Shown one piece after another: positions 36,387 through 48,209 of a stretch of DNA of 64,000 nt (position 1 is the first letter of the stretch; each line of letters begins with the position of its first letter). The notes under the pieces are model-generated. The model searched no databases and was not told where the DNA came from. It worked only from the letters and a program-made list of their open reading frames with translations. The DNA comes from Channa striata. Taxonomy: Eukaryota > Chordata > Actinopteri > Anabantiformes > Channidae. The translations under genes and the position numbers were made by a program. The DNA lies in the NCBI GenBank assembly GCA_033026295.1, contig CM065181.1, positions 2,699,001-2,763,000 of the forward strand. Direction: 5' to 3'.

Positions 36387-38750
36387 TGAGCATTTTTCTA
36401 CAGCTACAGTATATGTGAGGCTTTAAAAGAAAGACAAGCTTTTAAGGTGTGGCGAGTTCTTAGAATAGGCTCTACTTTGAGGTACATGGTAAATCGTACA
36501 CAGTCCAGACTGCATAACATGTAACAAAACATCACTTTTATTACCCTTTTAGCCACAAACTTGAGAATAATTATGGTTTAGATGAATGGATAAAATTAGC
36601 TGTTGTATATTTTACATTTCCTGAGAAGGCAGGTGCTAGGAAAGGTCAGCAGTTTGGGTCTGTGAGTTCCTGAAATCACTGTTTAATCCTTCTGAATGAA
36701 TAATAGATAATGCTTCACTTAAATGTTTCTCCAAATGCTTTTCATGCATAGTTATCCTGCGGCACAATCAAAATCACTAGAACTAGAGTATTCATAGGGT
36801 CACATATGAATCAAATTCAGTTAGAACAAAATGTTCTTTACTTGATTCTGGTACTGTTTGTTATATTTGAAATGATTGTGGCCAATTTTGTTGCTGAATT
36901 AATTATCTGTCTATGTTGCTTAGCCAGAAGGTTTGTTTAGAGTGTGTTGCATTTTTGTGTTCTTTATAGCAGTGTCACGTTGGATGGATTGTTTGTCTTG
37001 TCAATGGGATGCAGAAGTTTTTCTAATAATCCCTCTGAGACATAATATGTGAGAGGTAGAGGTTTTAGTGCTTCCACCCATTTTCTAGTAAGAGTGACAA
37101 GACCTGAGACTTGAGTTAGACCAGGTCCAGACTATGTGATTTCACAGAAAATTTGACTGGTGCTGTTCAGTCAAACTGTGGTAATTTGCAAGCTTGGTGT
37201 GGTCTGTTTAGGCTGAGGTGACAGCTGTCAGTTCAACTCATGTGTGATCGTACCCACTGAACCAAGACTGCCTGAATTAGGGGATTCAGTACATTTAATG
37301 CTTTGAATAGAAAGTACTGAGCACATGTGACACACAGTGAAACAGCCAATGGACAGACTCAAAAAAGACAGAGGTAGAACATTTGAAATTAGTGCACCTG
37401 AAGCCAGACACCAACCTGACGCGTTATGCAACAAATTATCCTAATCTGGTTCACGTGCTGATTTATTTGTAGAGTCAGTGTAGACACGAACCAGACCAGA
37501 AGCTGATCTGTCCCTTCCAGATGAATCCAATGGAATCATTGATTTAATTATTTTGAACTGAAGTAACTAATCTCGAGGTGGGAGTCCTCAGTAGGTGTCG
37601 GACTTCTTCAGAGACCAAGATTGACCAGCATGTGAACCTCCCAACATAGTGCAACACATTTCCTACAGTGATTGGCAAGGTTTGTATAGGTTTTAAAGGA
37701 GTTCTTTTCAGTTCTCACCAACTCTGTCAATGGCGCTGTGAAGAGCTGAGAGCATGCCTTTGAAGAGAGACTAAAAGTGTGTTCTAATATAAGCTTTTTA
37801 TGATTTATCACATCACAGCTCTTTCTGTGACAGCAGGCTTTGTGCCATTGGACTATTGGGAAAAGGTATAAAGACTCTGACTTTAAAAGTGTTTAATCAA
37901 TACAGGCCTTTTTCATGTGAAGCATACCGAGAGCTTTAGGTGTCAGTGTGGTGTGTATTCAGTCTGTCTGTGCTGTCCTACCACACCGTACCTGTTGCAA
38001 GCAATAAATGCTACATTGAAAATAAACCAAACTATTCAGATCAAGTGTGCAACAAGTGAATATTAGTGATCTGTTGTATCTGATCAAAAACAGATATACC
38101 AGAATTTCAAGTCTAAAAGTGCATTGGCATATTTCATTTCATCTAGAAAGCTTTCTGGGCGAATTCCACTGAGAATATGGTTTTCTAATGCCACACATTT
38201 TGAGACACGCACACATTAAGAGTCACCTGGGGCAGTTGGGACGGCGTGTGTGGGCGATTTAGTCAAACAAATATTTGCTGTAGCTGCAAGCATTACCACA
38301 TGATTATCCACCGGACAGATGGATCTGAAGTCCTTGTTCTGTGCAGTAATGTGTATCTAAAGTGAATGTGAGTCTTGACTTAATCCAATCAAGTAGATAT
38401 ATTCCAAGGTTAAAGTCTTGCTGTAAAATCCACCATTGTGTGATTCCCTGGACATCTTTGCCCTATCAGGTTGCAGTTGAAAGTAACCAAAAAAAAATAT
38501 TTTATATTAAAAAGGCTGCAACCTTTCATGAAGTCTACTTATCAAATCTGATATGATATTTTGAAGGTTAAGATGTTTATTATCTTAAGCAAAAATGTGT
38601 TTGCATTAGGGCTGTAACAATTCTAAATCCCAGAAGTGTGATGAAGGACTGTGGATTTTGGCCCTCATCACTTACATATGACTTGTAGCATTAATGTCTC
38701 ACTAACACTGACCTGGCTATACTTGGAACTGTGTCAGAGTTAATAAGACC
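36387..38750. other. Unique non-coding DNA
   Basis: No gene or repeat family recognised. The block at 36700-36960 has a mixed-complexity composition with homeodomain-type AATTAATTA, but nothing decisive. Confidence 0.5.
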
Positions 38751-39100
38751 TTGATATGATTGTGTCTAGAAACACATTGAACACCGTGGCTGCGGTGCAG
38801 GTCTGTGTCGTCCTGTGGGCCAGCTGAGGGGGGACTCCTTCTGGCATGCCTCAGTCTGGACGCTGGCAGCCTCACTGTCACATTTGGCAGGAAGCAGCAG
38901 GAGCTGATCATTGCTGACACAGGCTATGTGAACACATATCCCCTGCCGCACTTATTCCCTGCTACACACTTCAAATATGGCTGTAAACACACAGAGGCCA
39001 TGCAGAGATTAGGGTTTCAAACTGTACTATCCTGCAGACCCGTCTGTGTCAGGGCTGAGGCTGACACAGCGGTGCTGGACAATTAAATGCCGGCGGGGAA
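38751..39100. other. GC-richer unique block
   Basis: This segment has visibly higher GC than its neighbours and a 93-codon plus-strand frame starting at 38805 with ELIIADTGYVNTYPLPHLFP in its middle. That frame starts at ATG but has no recognisable domain, signal peptide or splice context. The minus strand is also open. It could be an exon, a conserved non-coding element or neither. Confidence 0.2.
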
Positions 39101-39819
39101 GCTGGGGGAGAGAGGGGTGCTACAATATGCAAGCTCAGTGTTAATGAGACTGCCAAGGTAAAACTGTAGGAGGGAGGCTCGCTGAACACACAGAAGCTGT
39201 GGACGAAGCTAAACCAGAAATATTCAAAATACTTATTCTTAGAAATAATTAGTTGATGAGTACGTTTGCAGCATTCTTTGTAATGCTTTTATTCCATATG
39301 CTTCCAGTTTGAAGATTACATGTACAGCATGTAAATACTGTTAGCTTCTATCTGACTTTACTGTATTAATGTATCTTTCTGCCTCTAGCTCTAAATCTCT
39401 ATTTGATGTTATGCGGACGAGACGATCACTTCTCACGATGTTTGTCAGGTTTCTCACACTCGAGGCTGCGGTCTTTGTGGACCTACTGCAATTCTCCAGA
39501 ATTCTGCCAGATGACATCATCTGAATTTAACATTTTCTGGAGTGCATGGGAGGGGCTAGGGGGGAGCAGAGCGGATTGATTGAGCCTAAGATGCATATTG
39601 TAGTTTTAATATCCTTTTTTCACCAGTTAGCTTTAATTAATTATGTTAGAGATGCGTTATTTTAAGATGTTCAGATTTACTGTTAAGCCTGTTCGGTTGT
39701 GCACAGTTTTTATTCTTTATTTAATTTAATGTTATGTGCCACCAAGACTTAGTTTTACTTGAAAATGTACTTTTTAAAATTTTCTCTATCTAGACCTTAT
39801 AATTGACTGCCCCAGGTAT
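39101..39819. other. Non-coding, nothing recognised
   Basis: Unique sequence without supported features. Confidence 0.5.
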
Positions 39820-39955
39820 ATACTGTAGCAGAGTCAGCGGTTCAGTCCCCAGCTTCACTGAACTGCGTCAGTCGGTACTTCGGTGAGACCCTTAACCCAG
39901 AGTTAGTCACTTTAGATAACAAATTGTCTGGCAAATAATGACCTGTAAATGCATC
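39820..39955 (+). mobile_element. Decayed tRNA-derived SINE
   Basis: A B-box-like GCGGTTCAGTCCCCAGC (from about 39837) is followed by a diverged body (TACTTCGGTGAGACCCTTAA). The tail TCACTTTAGATAACAAATTG then GTCTGGCAAATAATGACCTG corresponds to CACTTTGGATAAAAGCGTCT and ACTAAATGAC of the intact copy at 26279-26530. The A box region is lost or unrecognisable. This is an old copy of the same family. Confidence 0.6.
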
Positions 39956-40625
39956 TCACTGACTCTGAATGAATAATTCATCAAGGATCTATAGAGTAGA
40001 GTCAGTCCGTGATTTGGCACTAGACACTTTCCCTGACCTTATCCAGAAGATTTCCCCATGATGACAACAAAAATGTTAATCATGCTTCAGTTCCTGTAGG
40101 TTGAGATGGACTACAAAGTAAAAAAATTAAATACACTGTCAGTAAAGTGTTCAGTATTTTGCAGATAGTCTTTTCAGTTCAATATGCTGTATACAGAATG
40201 GACTTTTTAAAATAACTTAAAATGGAGACACTGTTAGAGAAGATAAACAAACAAAAAATGAAAATGAACACAATGAGAAATATGAAAAAAATACAATGAT
40301 TGTAATATTCAAAACCTGCACAAACTGTTGTTTATTAGGTACAGTATATCTTTGTCTTTGTTATCCAGCAGCCTTTCATGAAGGTGGCCAGTTCAGTTTC
40401 ATTTTTTTCTAACCTCATCTAAACGTGTATACGTAGCTGTGCTGCGGTTGAACAGACTTCATTACACAGGGAGACATTTCTGATATTTGGATAGCGTCAC
40501 TAAGGGGGTGGATTAATATTAGAAACAGCTCAGAAAGAATTAGTTTTAGTCAACTGTCATGTTGTAAACTGACAGCTGAGTGTCTTCATATACCTATTTT
40601 CAAACTAAATTACTGATTTATTAAA
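39956..40625. other. Non-coding, nothing recognised
   Basis: AT-rich unique DNA. Confidence 0.5.
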
Positions 40626-40830
40626 AAGTGGTATGAGCATTGGGTTGGGATGCGGAAGGCTGCAGATTTGAATTCCACCGCATCAGGCATGGGCTGCCCT
40701 GCCTCCAAGGGCCTCCTTGGTGCTTGTCCCGAGCCCAGATAAAAAATGGGAGGGTTGCGGGAGGAAGGGTATCAACATACAGAACATGGAATGCTTTAAT
40801 GACCTGTGAAGGGACAAGCAAAAACTGTTG
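40626..40830 (+). mobile_element. tRNA-derived SINE, second family
   Basis: The head has an A-box-like GTATGAGCATTGGG (from 40631) and a B-box-like CAGATTTGAATTCCACC (40663-40679). The body GGCCTCCTTGGTGCTTGTCC, then GAGCCCAGATAAAAAATGGG and GGAGGAAGGGTATCAACATA, follows the order of a teleost SINE whose consensus reads 'ggtgcctgtcccaagcccggataaatgggagggttgcgtcaggaagggcatccggcg'. The 3' end fades into an A-rich tail near 40826. It differs in body and tail from the SINE at 26279. Two short open frames over it are incidental. Confidence 0.68.
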
Positions 40831-41503
40831 ATGATAATAAAATAATTAAAAACTGTTATATGCTGCTCACACAAATGTATTTTACAGTTATAGTTTAGCA
40901 ATGCATTCCATTTTCCTAATTATCTTAAATTTAATTACATTAACCATCACTTACCCATTTTGAAATCCTAAGACAACAAATGTCATAACCTAGAAAACAG
41001 AATCTACTTTAGCTACTTTTCTATAATTGGTCAAACACAAGAAACAACCAACTGAAATAGTTTGCTGCTGTTGACAATAAATGGGATGATTTATAAAAGG
41101 ATTTATTAGAAACTATAAAATCATATGTCTCAAACCCAGCCCTAGAGCTTTACTAAGGACTGCTGTCCTCTGAGTGTACTGATGCAGGTCTGATGACAGG
41201 AACAGAGAAAGGCTTTTTGTCAGAATGAAATCTTAGTTGAATTCCTCCATCCTTTCCCCATATCGCCTGTATTTTTGTCTCCTTCCCCTTCCCTCCATAC
41301 CCCGCACTCCCTCCCTACCATCCTCTGCATCTTTTCTCTTTTTTTTCTCCACCCTGAACAGCTTACTGCAGTATCCTTAGAGTCCCTGCATGTGTCCTGA
41401 GTTGTCTTCTCTTACCCAGCATGCACTGCAGTGATCTGGAGCTCAGGATGGGCGCACACTTTTGATTTCGACAGAGAGAGGAGGGGGAGGACAGCCAGAC
41501 GCT

Positions 41504-41704
41504 ATGATTCTGCTTTATATACTCCTTTCAATGGTTTTCCTCTGCGCCCACTGCTGTCATCAATTTGAAAAGGCTTTTTTTTTCATGCTCCCCTTTTGCT
41601 TTTTTCACCCTGGCTCTGATGGTGTTCATGAGGCTGAAAAACGAGGAAAATTCTTGGTACGGCAGCAGACAGAATCTGTGAACCAGGACAATGTCCTGAT
41701 GTGA
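41504..41704 (+). CDS. Small ORF with signal-peptide-like start
   Basis: The 66-codon frame starts at ATG after a purine-rich leader (GAGAGAGGAGGGGGAGGACA). Residues 1-19 (MILLYILLSMVFLCAHCCH) form a hydrophobic segment consistent with a secretion signal. A second hydrophobic patch follows (residues 25-33). Near the middle, EAEKR followed by GKFLVRQQTESVNQDNVLM looks like a dibasic processing site before a 19-residue tail. No homologue is recognised. No promoter, intron or poly-A signal supports expression. It could be a first exon or, more likely, a chance frame. Confidence 0.15.
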   Translation: MILLYILLSMVFLCAHCCHQFEKAFFFMLPFCFFHPGSDGVHEAEKRGKFLVRQQTESVNQDNVLM

Positions 41705-41742
41705 CCCACACTCACTTGTATAAGCGAAAACAACCACTGTCA

Positions 41743-41774
41743 GTGTGTGTGTGTTGGTGTGTGTGCATGTGTGG
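41743..41774. repeat. Imperfect (TG)n tract
   Basis: GT units are interrupted by TG-G and GCA steps. Confidence 0.85.
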
Positions 41775-41855
41775 TGTAAGGCAGTGATGTTATTAGGCCC
41801 AAAATAATAAAACTGAAACCGAAAAAATTACCTTTGTCATAATATTAGTCGTCGA

Positions 41856-41967
41856 ATGTAACTGAGCTTACTTATGGACTCTACTTAAGTACAATTTTAA
41901 GATATTTCAACTGATTTGAATTTTCTGCTACTACATACTTTTACTCCACTAAATTTATTTGACTGCC
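41856..41967 (+). repeat. Fragment of 'ACTAAGTAC' dispersed repeat
   Basis: GTAACTGAGCTTACTTATGG, CTACTTAAGTACAATTTTAA and CTACTACATACTTTTACTCC appear in the order of a very common teleost repeat ('gtaactaagtacatttactcaagtactgtacttaagtac...ttctactccactacattt'). A second copy lies at 61655-61860. Confidence 0.6.
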
Positions 41968-42829
41968 AATAGTACCAATGTAATTACTTATAAGATTTAC
42001 AGACATTTTTAAAAAGGCATACGTAAGCTCTACACACACTCAGACTTTGCTCTGTGGTTGTGATCTTTCTTAAGGTTTAAAACTTGTGATTGTTTTCATT
42101 ATTATTGTCAGTGTGAGCCCTTTAAGAAAGTGATTACTCTACATATAACATACAGTATTATGCACACTCTACAAGCCTACACAGACGCACATCAATGCTG
42201 GCCTCATCACATTTCTTTTTTAAAACTCTCCTCTAACTTGGTATCCACATGCATTCATTCACAAAAGCAACCAAATAAGTAAAAGTTACAGAGCCCAGTG
42301 GTAGCTCAGGGCTGCTTCAGACTTTACAAGAATCCAAAGGCGCTGGATCAAAATCGGCTTCAGACTGCAGCATAAAGCGGGCGGGCATTTTTGCATGTGT
42401 ATCATTCCTGCAGAGTCAGCTCCAGCAATCATTTGCACCTAGGTTGTTATCAGCATTTGGTTCCTATTTTCATATTGATTTTTCATTTCTTTCACAGTTG
42501 ACTCGCCTATGTTTTACTTGTTTATAATGCACCACAGGGTTTTCCCTATGTATATTTTTACTTGAGTAGACAAAAAACGGTAAACTGCGGAGATCATTTT
42601 AGTAACCTGGGGAGATATTTTGGCTTTTTTTTTCCGAAAAGCTGACAAGAGCATATCAGGTGCTTCCAGCACAACAGAAATGTGCAAAAATACTGTTGTA
42701 AACAACTGGATAGAGGTGACCCTCGCTACAGAAAAGGTAACGGCCAAGGGTAATCTTCCCTGAAGCTACTGTAGCTAATACAGAAATACGCCAACATCAA
42801 AACCCAGTTTTTTCATGTGTTCAAATGTT
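41968..42829. other. Non-coding, nothing recognised
   Basis: Unique sequence. A weak tRNA-like patch near 42297-42350 was considered and not called. Confidence 0.5.
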
Positions 42830-43760
42830 TGTGAGCTTTTACCACCTTCACTATAAGCATTTGCTTTGCTGGCTGCTAGTGTCCATTCTGCAGGTCCTTC
42901 CACAGCTTTTCTATAAGATTAACGTCAGGAATTTGACTCAGTCTTTCTAAAACATTACATTTCTTCAGCTTTAACCATTCTTGGGTAGAATGGCTTGTGT
43001 GTTAATGGCCTTGCTGCATGACCCACTTTCTGGTTACTGGTCACCTTCTGGTCATTTTCCTGTACAATTTGCTTGTACAATGCAGAATGCATAGTTCCAT
43101 AAATAATGGGAAGCTGTCGTGGCCCAGAGGCAGCAAAGCAACTCCAAATCATGACACTGCCACCACCCTTTTTCACAGATGGGATAAGGTTCTTGGGCTT
43201 GAATGCAGAATCTGCTTATCACCAAAGATGAAGCTTCTTATTCAAGACAAAAAATTCTACTTTGGGCTCATCTGTTCACAGAACATTCTTCTAACGGCCT
43301 TCTGGTTTATCCACATGGTCTTAATCAAACTGTAGACAGACAGCAGTGTTCTTTTGGGAGAGTAATGGCTTCCTCATTGCAGTACTGCCATGTATACCGT
43401 ACCATTACCTAATCTTCGGATGGTGCATTCATGAATATTAGCCACTGTAAATCAGGAACGGCGCTGCAATGTATGTAATTTGGCCAGACTAGGGAACATG
43501 CTCAAATTAGAGTGGCACATTTGGAAAAAAACAATTTAAGGCTTTAAATTGAAATTTAAAACCGACATGCACCCACATTTCACACCCGGCTCTTTGTATG
43601 ATCTCTGTTGGTCGACCACGTTTGGGGAGGGTAACAGCAGTGTTAAATCTTCACCGCATATTTAAAAGCCTGTTTTCAAGGTCCTACTTTAATATTGAGA
43701 CCTATAAGCCAGGGCCACCTGATTGTCATCCCAGTAAATGAAAATGACATGCTTGTAATT
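42830..43760 (-). mobile_element. Degenerate Tc1-like DNA transposon
   Basis: Read on the minus strand, blocks of a Tc1/mariner transposase appear in the right order. First comes a DEPKVEFFVLNKK segment, then NLIPSVKKGGGSVMIWSCFA, ASGPRQLP, and near the end SQIPDVNLIEKLWKDLQNG, a decayed form of the 'SPDLNPIENLW' motif that precedes the last catalytic acidic residue. Stops and frameshifts separate the blocks, so it is inactive. The N-terminal helix-turn-helix region lies around 43580-43640, where GTTGGTCGACCACGTTTGGG survives. TGATTGTCATCCCAGTAAAT near 43720 matches the transposon's flank. TIR ends and TA duplications were not resolved. Confidence 0.85.
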
Positions 43761-46700
43761 TTACATTTTACATACAGGTCAACACACAAATATGTAACCT
43801 CTGAGCATTTTTCACAAACATTTCAGGACGCAGAGAAGTCACAAACCTTCTGGTAATTAATTAATAATAAGCAGAGTAACAAAACAAGTAAAACTTCATA
43901 GATTATTTACAGAGTTGCAGATAATTCAATTTTTAACAGTGCGAAACTTTAGTCTTAGAGTTTTTAATTTATTTGCTAAATAAAGCAGTTAGAAATGATA
44001 AGAGTGTTGTGTTGGGATTCTCCTGCTGTTTTAATTAATTAATTAACCTAGTGATTGATAATGCATAGCCTTGGGATTTAAACATAATCCTACATCAGAG
44101 CTCACATTTAGTTCTGTTGGATTACTAAATTCTTGGGGTTGAAAGTGAAGTAACTGAGGCAGAAGTACACAATACTAATTACATTGGAAACATGAAGTGG
44201 GGACTTGTAAGTTGGGATCACAGAAAGAAAGCCTTGAATTCATTTAGCTTCCCACAGACCACTTGACACACCCCTGGAAGAAAATACTGAGGAGAAGATC
44301 CGCCCTCCAGAATATACTTAACCATTTACAACCATTACAGTCCAGCTTGTCAGCACTCATGTCGAGCGTTTTTTTATAGACTTTGTCCAGGCCCCATGCA
44401 GGCCTCAATACATTTGATCTTACTTTTCTTTAGTATAAACCAGTCATACTTTTAACATACTGCACTGGAACAGATGAAGATGACTAACAGCACAAGTGGA
44501 TGCTGCAAATGTGCGTCACATTGTCAAATATAACTCATCGCCATGGAAACTGAGTGTATCAGTAGGTGTTTTTTTCACAACTCTGTCTTACTCTAAGACA
44601 AACATACACTTTCTCTCATTTTATCCCTCTCCCTTTTCTCTATATTCACCAAAATACTGTATGTACAGTACAGATGATGTATATTTCTAAAAGCATAATA
44701 GGCAGGAATCGCATGTTAGAAATGGCTGCAGTTTTTTTAAAGAAAGATTATTTGTGCAGCTCTGTTGTTGCATATGCCATTGTGCTATGTGTATATCAAA
44801 TTAATGTATATACTAAAAAGAGAAAATATATTTAATATGCGTTAATGTCTTGGCATGTTAATGTCTTGTGCCTGCTAGAACTGGTGAGACACTAGAAGCA
44901 AAGGGAATCAATACTAAACCACATCGTCCAAACAATGTGTTTGAGATATCACTTTACTTTAAAATATGTGTTTGCTTTTGTATCATCTGATTTATTACAT
45001 TGTAATTTGAAACTATTATTTGTACTGAATGTACAGTAATAGATTGTATATGAAATTATGTTAGGAATTTAATATGCATCTCTACAGCAGAATCTGTTTA
45101 ACTTACCCCCACCTGAAATAGCGCCACCACATAAGGCAGCAAGTCTCTGTTGGCATCGCACCATTTTTGGCACCTGGCACAACAATAATGGACGAAGTCT
45201 AATAGAAAGGAGCTACAATACTGGCTAGTTTTAAGCATTTTTTTGCCATAAAAACTTACAGGTTTTGTTCAGCTGAATCCACTGGCCCCACCAAAATTGT
45301 GAGAAAATAGACCTGTTATTGAAATCAGAAAAGGAAAACTATTTAATTTGTGATGATCATAATATTGGTGGTCATGAAGGCTAATGGCATAGTTTTGGTT
45401 GGAAGTTGATTTAATTTCTCTAGCATTTGTTGAATGATATCTGCTGAAATCTCCCATCCTGTCAATGTGTCAGTGTCTGACAGACAGCCCAGACACACTG
45501 TGTCGTAAGCATTATTACTAACAGTGTTCTTACCATAAAAAATACATGTAGGTCCCTGTCACTGGGCACAGTAGTGGTCTGCCCACTCAAATAATATGTT
45601 TAGCTATATAATATAACTTGATATGATGTAATGAAGAGCAAAAGAAGATTCATGCAGCTGAGACTCAGAGTACCCAGCTTCTGCAATGATTGAACAGATA
45701 CAGATGAGACATGAAGAGAATAAAATCCAAGGAAATATGTAAACAACCATTACATACAAATAGGACTTAATTATATCGTACTATTATGGATAAGGAGTAT
45801 CATTAAAACAATTATTCCTTTTCAAATGGAAGTGCAGCATTGCCTAGATTAGTTACAAACGTGCATCCACACATATATGTGCAAACTTGTTGTATGGAGA
45901 AGTGTGTTAAAAATTGCCACCGAGCACGGAGGGAGGAAAAGCGTTCCCGTTAAAGAGCCCATTAAGTCTGATTACAAGTGATTACTGTCTGTTGGAGAGA
46001 GATGACCAGTGCTGCTACTGAATTAATGACATAAACAATTGCTTTCCTTTCTCACTCTCATCATAATCAAACCGCCTCCTGTTTTGTTTTTTTCTCTTCT
46101 TCTTCCCATGGGATCTCACCATGAACCCAACATGACTTCCAGTGTTGTTTCGGCAAAGCCAGAGTTTGAGTTAAACTGGAGCCTCTGTCTCTGGCGTTCA
46201 GCACATCTTGTTTTTGCCAGTGTTTCTTTATTTATGGAGATTTTCTTCACCAAATTCCATCTTCTCTTTTAGAGACTGAAACACACTAAATATATATCCA
46301 CTTATTTAGGGGCCACCAGTCCAAAGGGGAAGAATTTATACTGGGATTTCTGCAACTATTACTGCATCATGGGGAGGTGTATTTTTGGTCTTGACCACAT
46401 GTAAAATCAAGCAGAGGCTAAGTGCATTGTAAAACCACTGTGGAAGTTGCTTTGCAGAGGGTAATCTTACACATAGGTCATCTTAGCCGTAGATAATGCT
46501 TTAAATGCACCCTGACCTGATGCAGCATAGAGGGTGATGTTGCCACTTCATGACATTTTAACTTTTTTTTAACTCTTTCAGTTTCAGAGGTGATTAAAAA
46601 CAGGCTGTTCGACTGCATTGCCACCTTCCTTGTGGAGATTTGAAATTTGAAATCCACCCTGTGCCCTGGTTCATTTTTAATGGCATGACAATATGTTTGC

Positions 46701-46806
46701 ATTCATTTCTAGCCGTCCTTAGGACCTACAGCATTGGTTTTTGACTATGATTTTTATCTCAGTTGCTCATTAGTCTGACTGAGACTATATATGTGTGTTT
46801 TTGTAG
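43761..46806. other. Unique non-coding DNA
   Basis: No gene or repeat family recognised apart from a short TTAA iteration near 44030-44046. The block at 45905-46060 is treated in the findings as a possible conserved regulatory element. Confidence 0.5.
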
Positions 46807-46873
46807 GTGTTTCTCTCGGGGAGCTCAGCAGCTCCTCAGTGCTGCCTGGAGTCAGACTTCACCACTTCCTCTG
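46807..46873 (+). CDS. Candidate internal exon
   Basis: Sixty-seven bases lie between an acceptor (TGTGTGTTTTTGTAG) and a strong donor (CTCTG followed by GTAAGA). The first frame is open throughout and reads VFLSGSSAAPQCCLESDFTT, then SS with one extra base (phase 0 to phase 1). The frame stays open well past the donor, so openness alone is weak evidence. I do not recognise the peptide. No neighbouring exon in compatible phase was identified. Confidence 0.25.
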
Positions 46874-46943
46874 GTAAGACCTTTATGTTGCTCAATTCCA
46901 CACAACCAGAGTCCTGCACCCTGCAGAATGTCAATACACAGCA

Positions 46944-46970
<27 letters not shown>
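46944..46970. repeat. (TC)13 microsatellite
   Basis: Pure TC dinucleotides follow CAGCA and end before GTGTCAC. Confidence 0.96.
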
Positions 46971-46974
<4 letters not shown>

Positions 46975-48161
46975 CACACTATCCCTGTGCTAGACCTCCC
47001 TGCTGTGGCTATGACACATGCACACACACACATTTTCTGCAGCAGTCGGGATGTAAATGGGATGCAGCTCAAATGTTGGTTGAATTCCAGGCTAAATCAC
47101 TTTGTGCCAGGCTGGTGTTTATTCTGTTTCTTGTTAAAGTTAAAATGACTTTCAGCACAGTGCTGTTGTGATGCAGTGTCACACACTTAATCACACACTC
47201 ATTTCTTTGTAAGCCAGCAAAAACAAATTGTGAACACAATTTTGACATTATCACCTTTAATGTGGTGTTAGAGTTAGCAAACAGTGGTTTATTTACATAT
47301 CTCGCAGTTAACTGCTCCAACAACCTCTAAAGAAGCTGCTAAACACTTCACCGTGTTGACCACTCAATCTCTACAGTTGCCGAGTAGCCTGTCTCTGTGG
47401 AGAATGTAATCAGTGGATGATTATGTTGTAGTGCAACCTAATTTTTTTTAATGAATGAAGAACTACATTTAGTAACGAAGTGTAAGGTACAAGGGGGTTG
47501 GTGGAGTTCACGAAAGGCACATAAAGCGACGCACACTCATCACTGAGGCTGAGTTTGACTGTTCCATTTTTCCAGTGTCTGGCAGTCTGGAGGGGGTATA
47601 CACCTGACCACTGCAAGTTCTTGGGTAGACAAATACTGTCAAAAAATAGACAAGTTCTTGTGTCAAAACAGACTTGGAGAGGAACCAACAGCTTGCAGTT
47701 TTTATAAACAATGCAATTTGTGCAAAAAAGAAAAACACGTGAAAGTGTTTCTGGGGAAATCCAGGACAAAAGCAAGGACAACACGGACTAGAAGTACAAA
47801 AAGTACAAAAATTATAACATAGCAAACTTTTAGTACGTTTGTGCTTACTGTAAGTCTCCCTTGTTTGTGACTCAGTCGTTGTAAATATTAAAAATTCTAA
47901 TGAGAACGACATAAGCAGGAGGCAAACAAAGACGAGGTTAACAGTATAACCGGACTGATTACAGCTGAGGTACTAAGAACTGGCAAAACATGATGCGATT
48001 ATTGCACAAGCAATGGGCTGATAATCCATGGCAAAACCCAAAAAGTGAGAGTGAGTGACGGCAAACAAGGAACTTATGAAGTGCAGTGATCACTGGTCGT
48101 TGTGGTCCCAATGTGTCAGGTTAAATGAAAAATAACCCAACAAAGAAGGAGGGGGCTTAAA

Positions 48162-48163
<2 letters not shown>
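46971..48163. other. Non-coding, nothing recognised
   Basis: Minus-strand frames of 124 and 134 codons overlap at 47410-47912. They are Cys-, Phe- and Ser-rich and have no motif, so they are treated as chance. Confidence 0.45.
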
Positions 48164-48202
<39 letters not shown>

Positions 48203-48209
48203 TGTGTGT
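48164..48209. repeat. (GT)n microsatellite
   Basis: GT repeats with a single A substitution near 48196. Confidence 0.97.

Larger units (their letters stand above)
40831..41855. other. Mostly non-coding, one signal-peptide-like ORF
   Basis: C-rich DNA around 41230-41360 has no coding signal. The stretch contains the short ORF at 41504-41704 and a TG-rich patch at 41743-41774. Confidence 0.5.

Noticed and set aside
42297..42350. tRNA-like patch CCCAGTGGTAGCTCAGGGCT
   Set aside because: No convincing B box or SINE body follows it.
47410..47912. Two overlapping minus-strand ORFs of 124 and 134 codons
   Set aside because: Different frames are open over the same DNA, with Cys-, Phe- and Ser-rich content and no domain.
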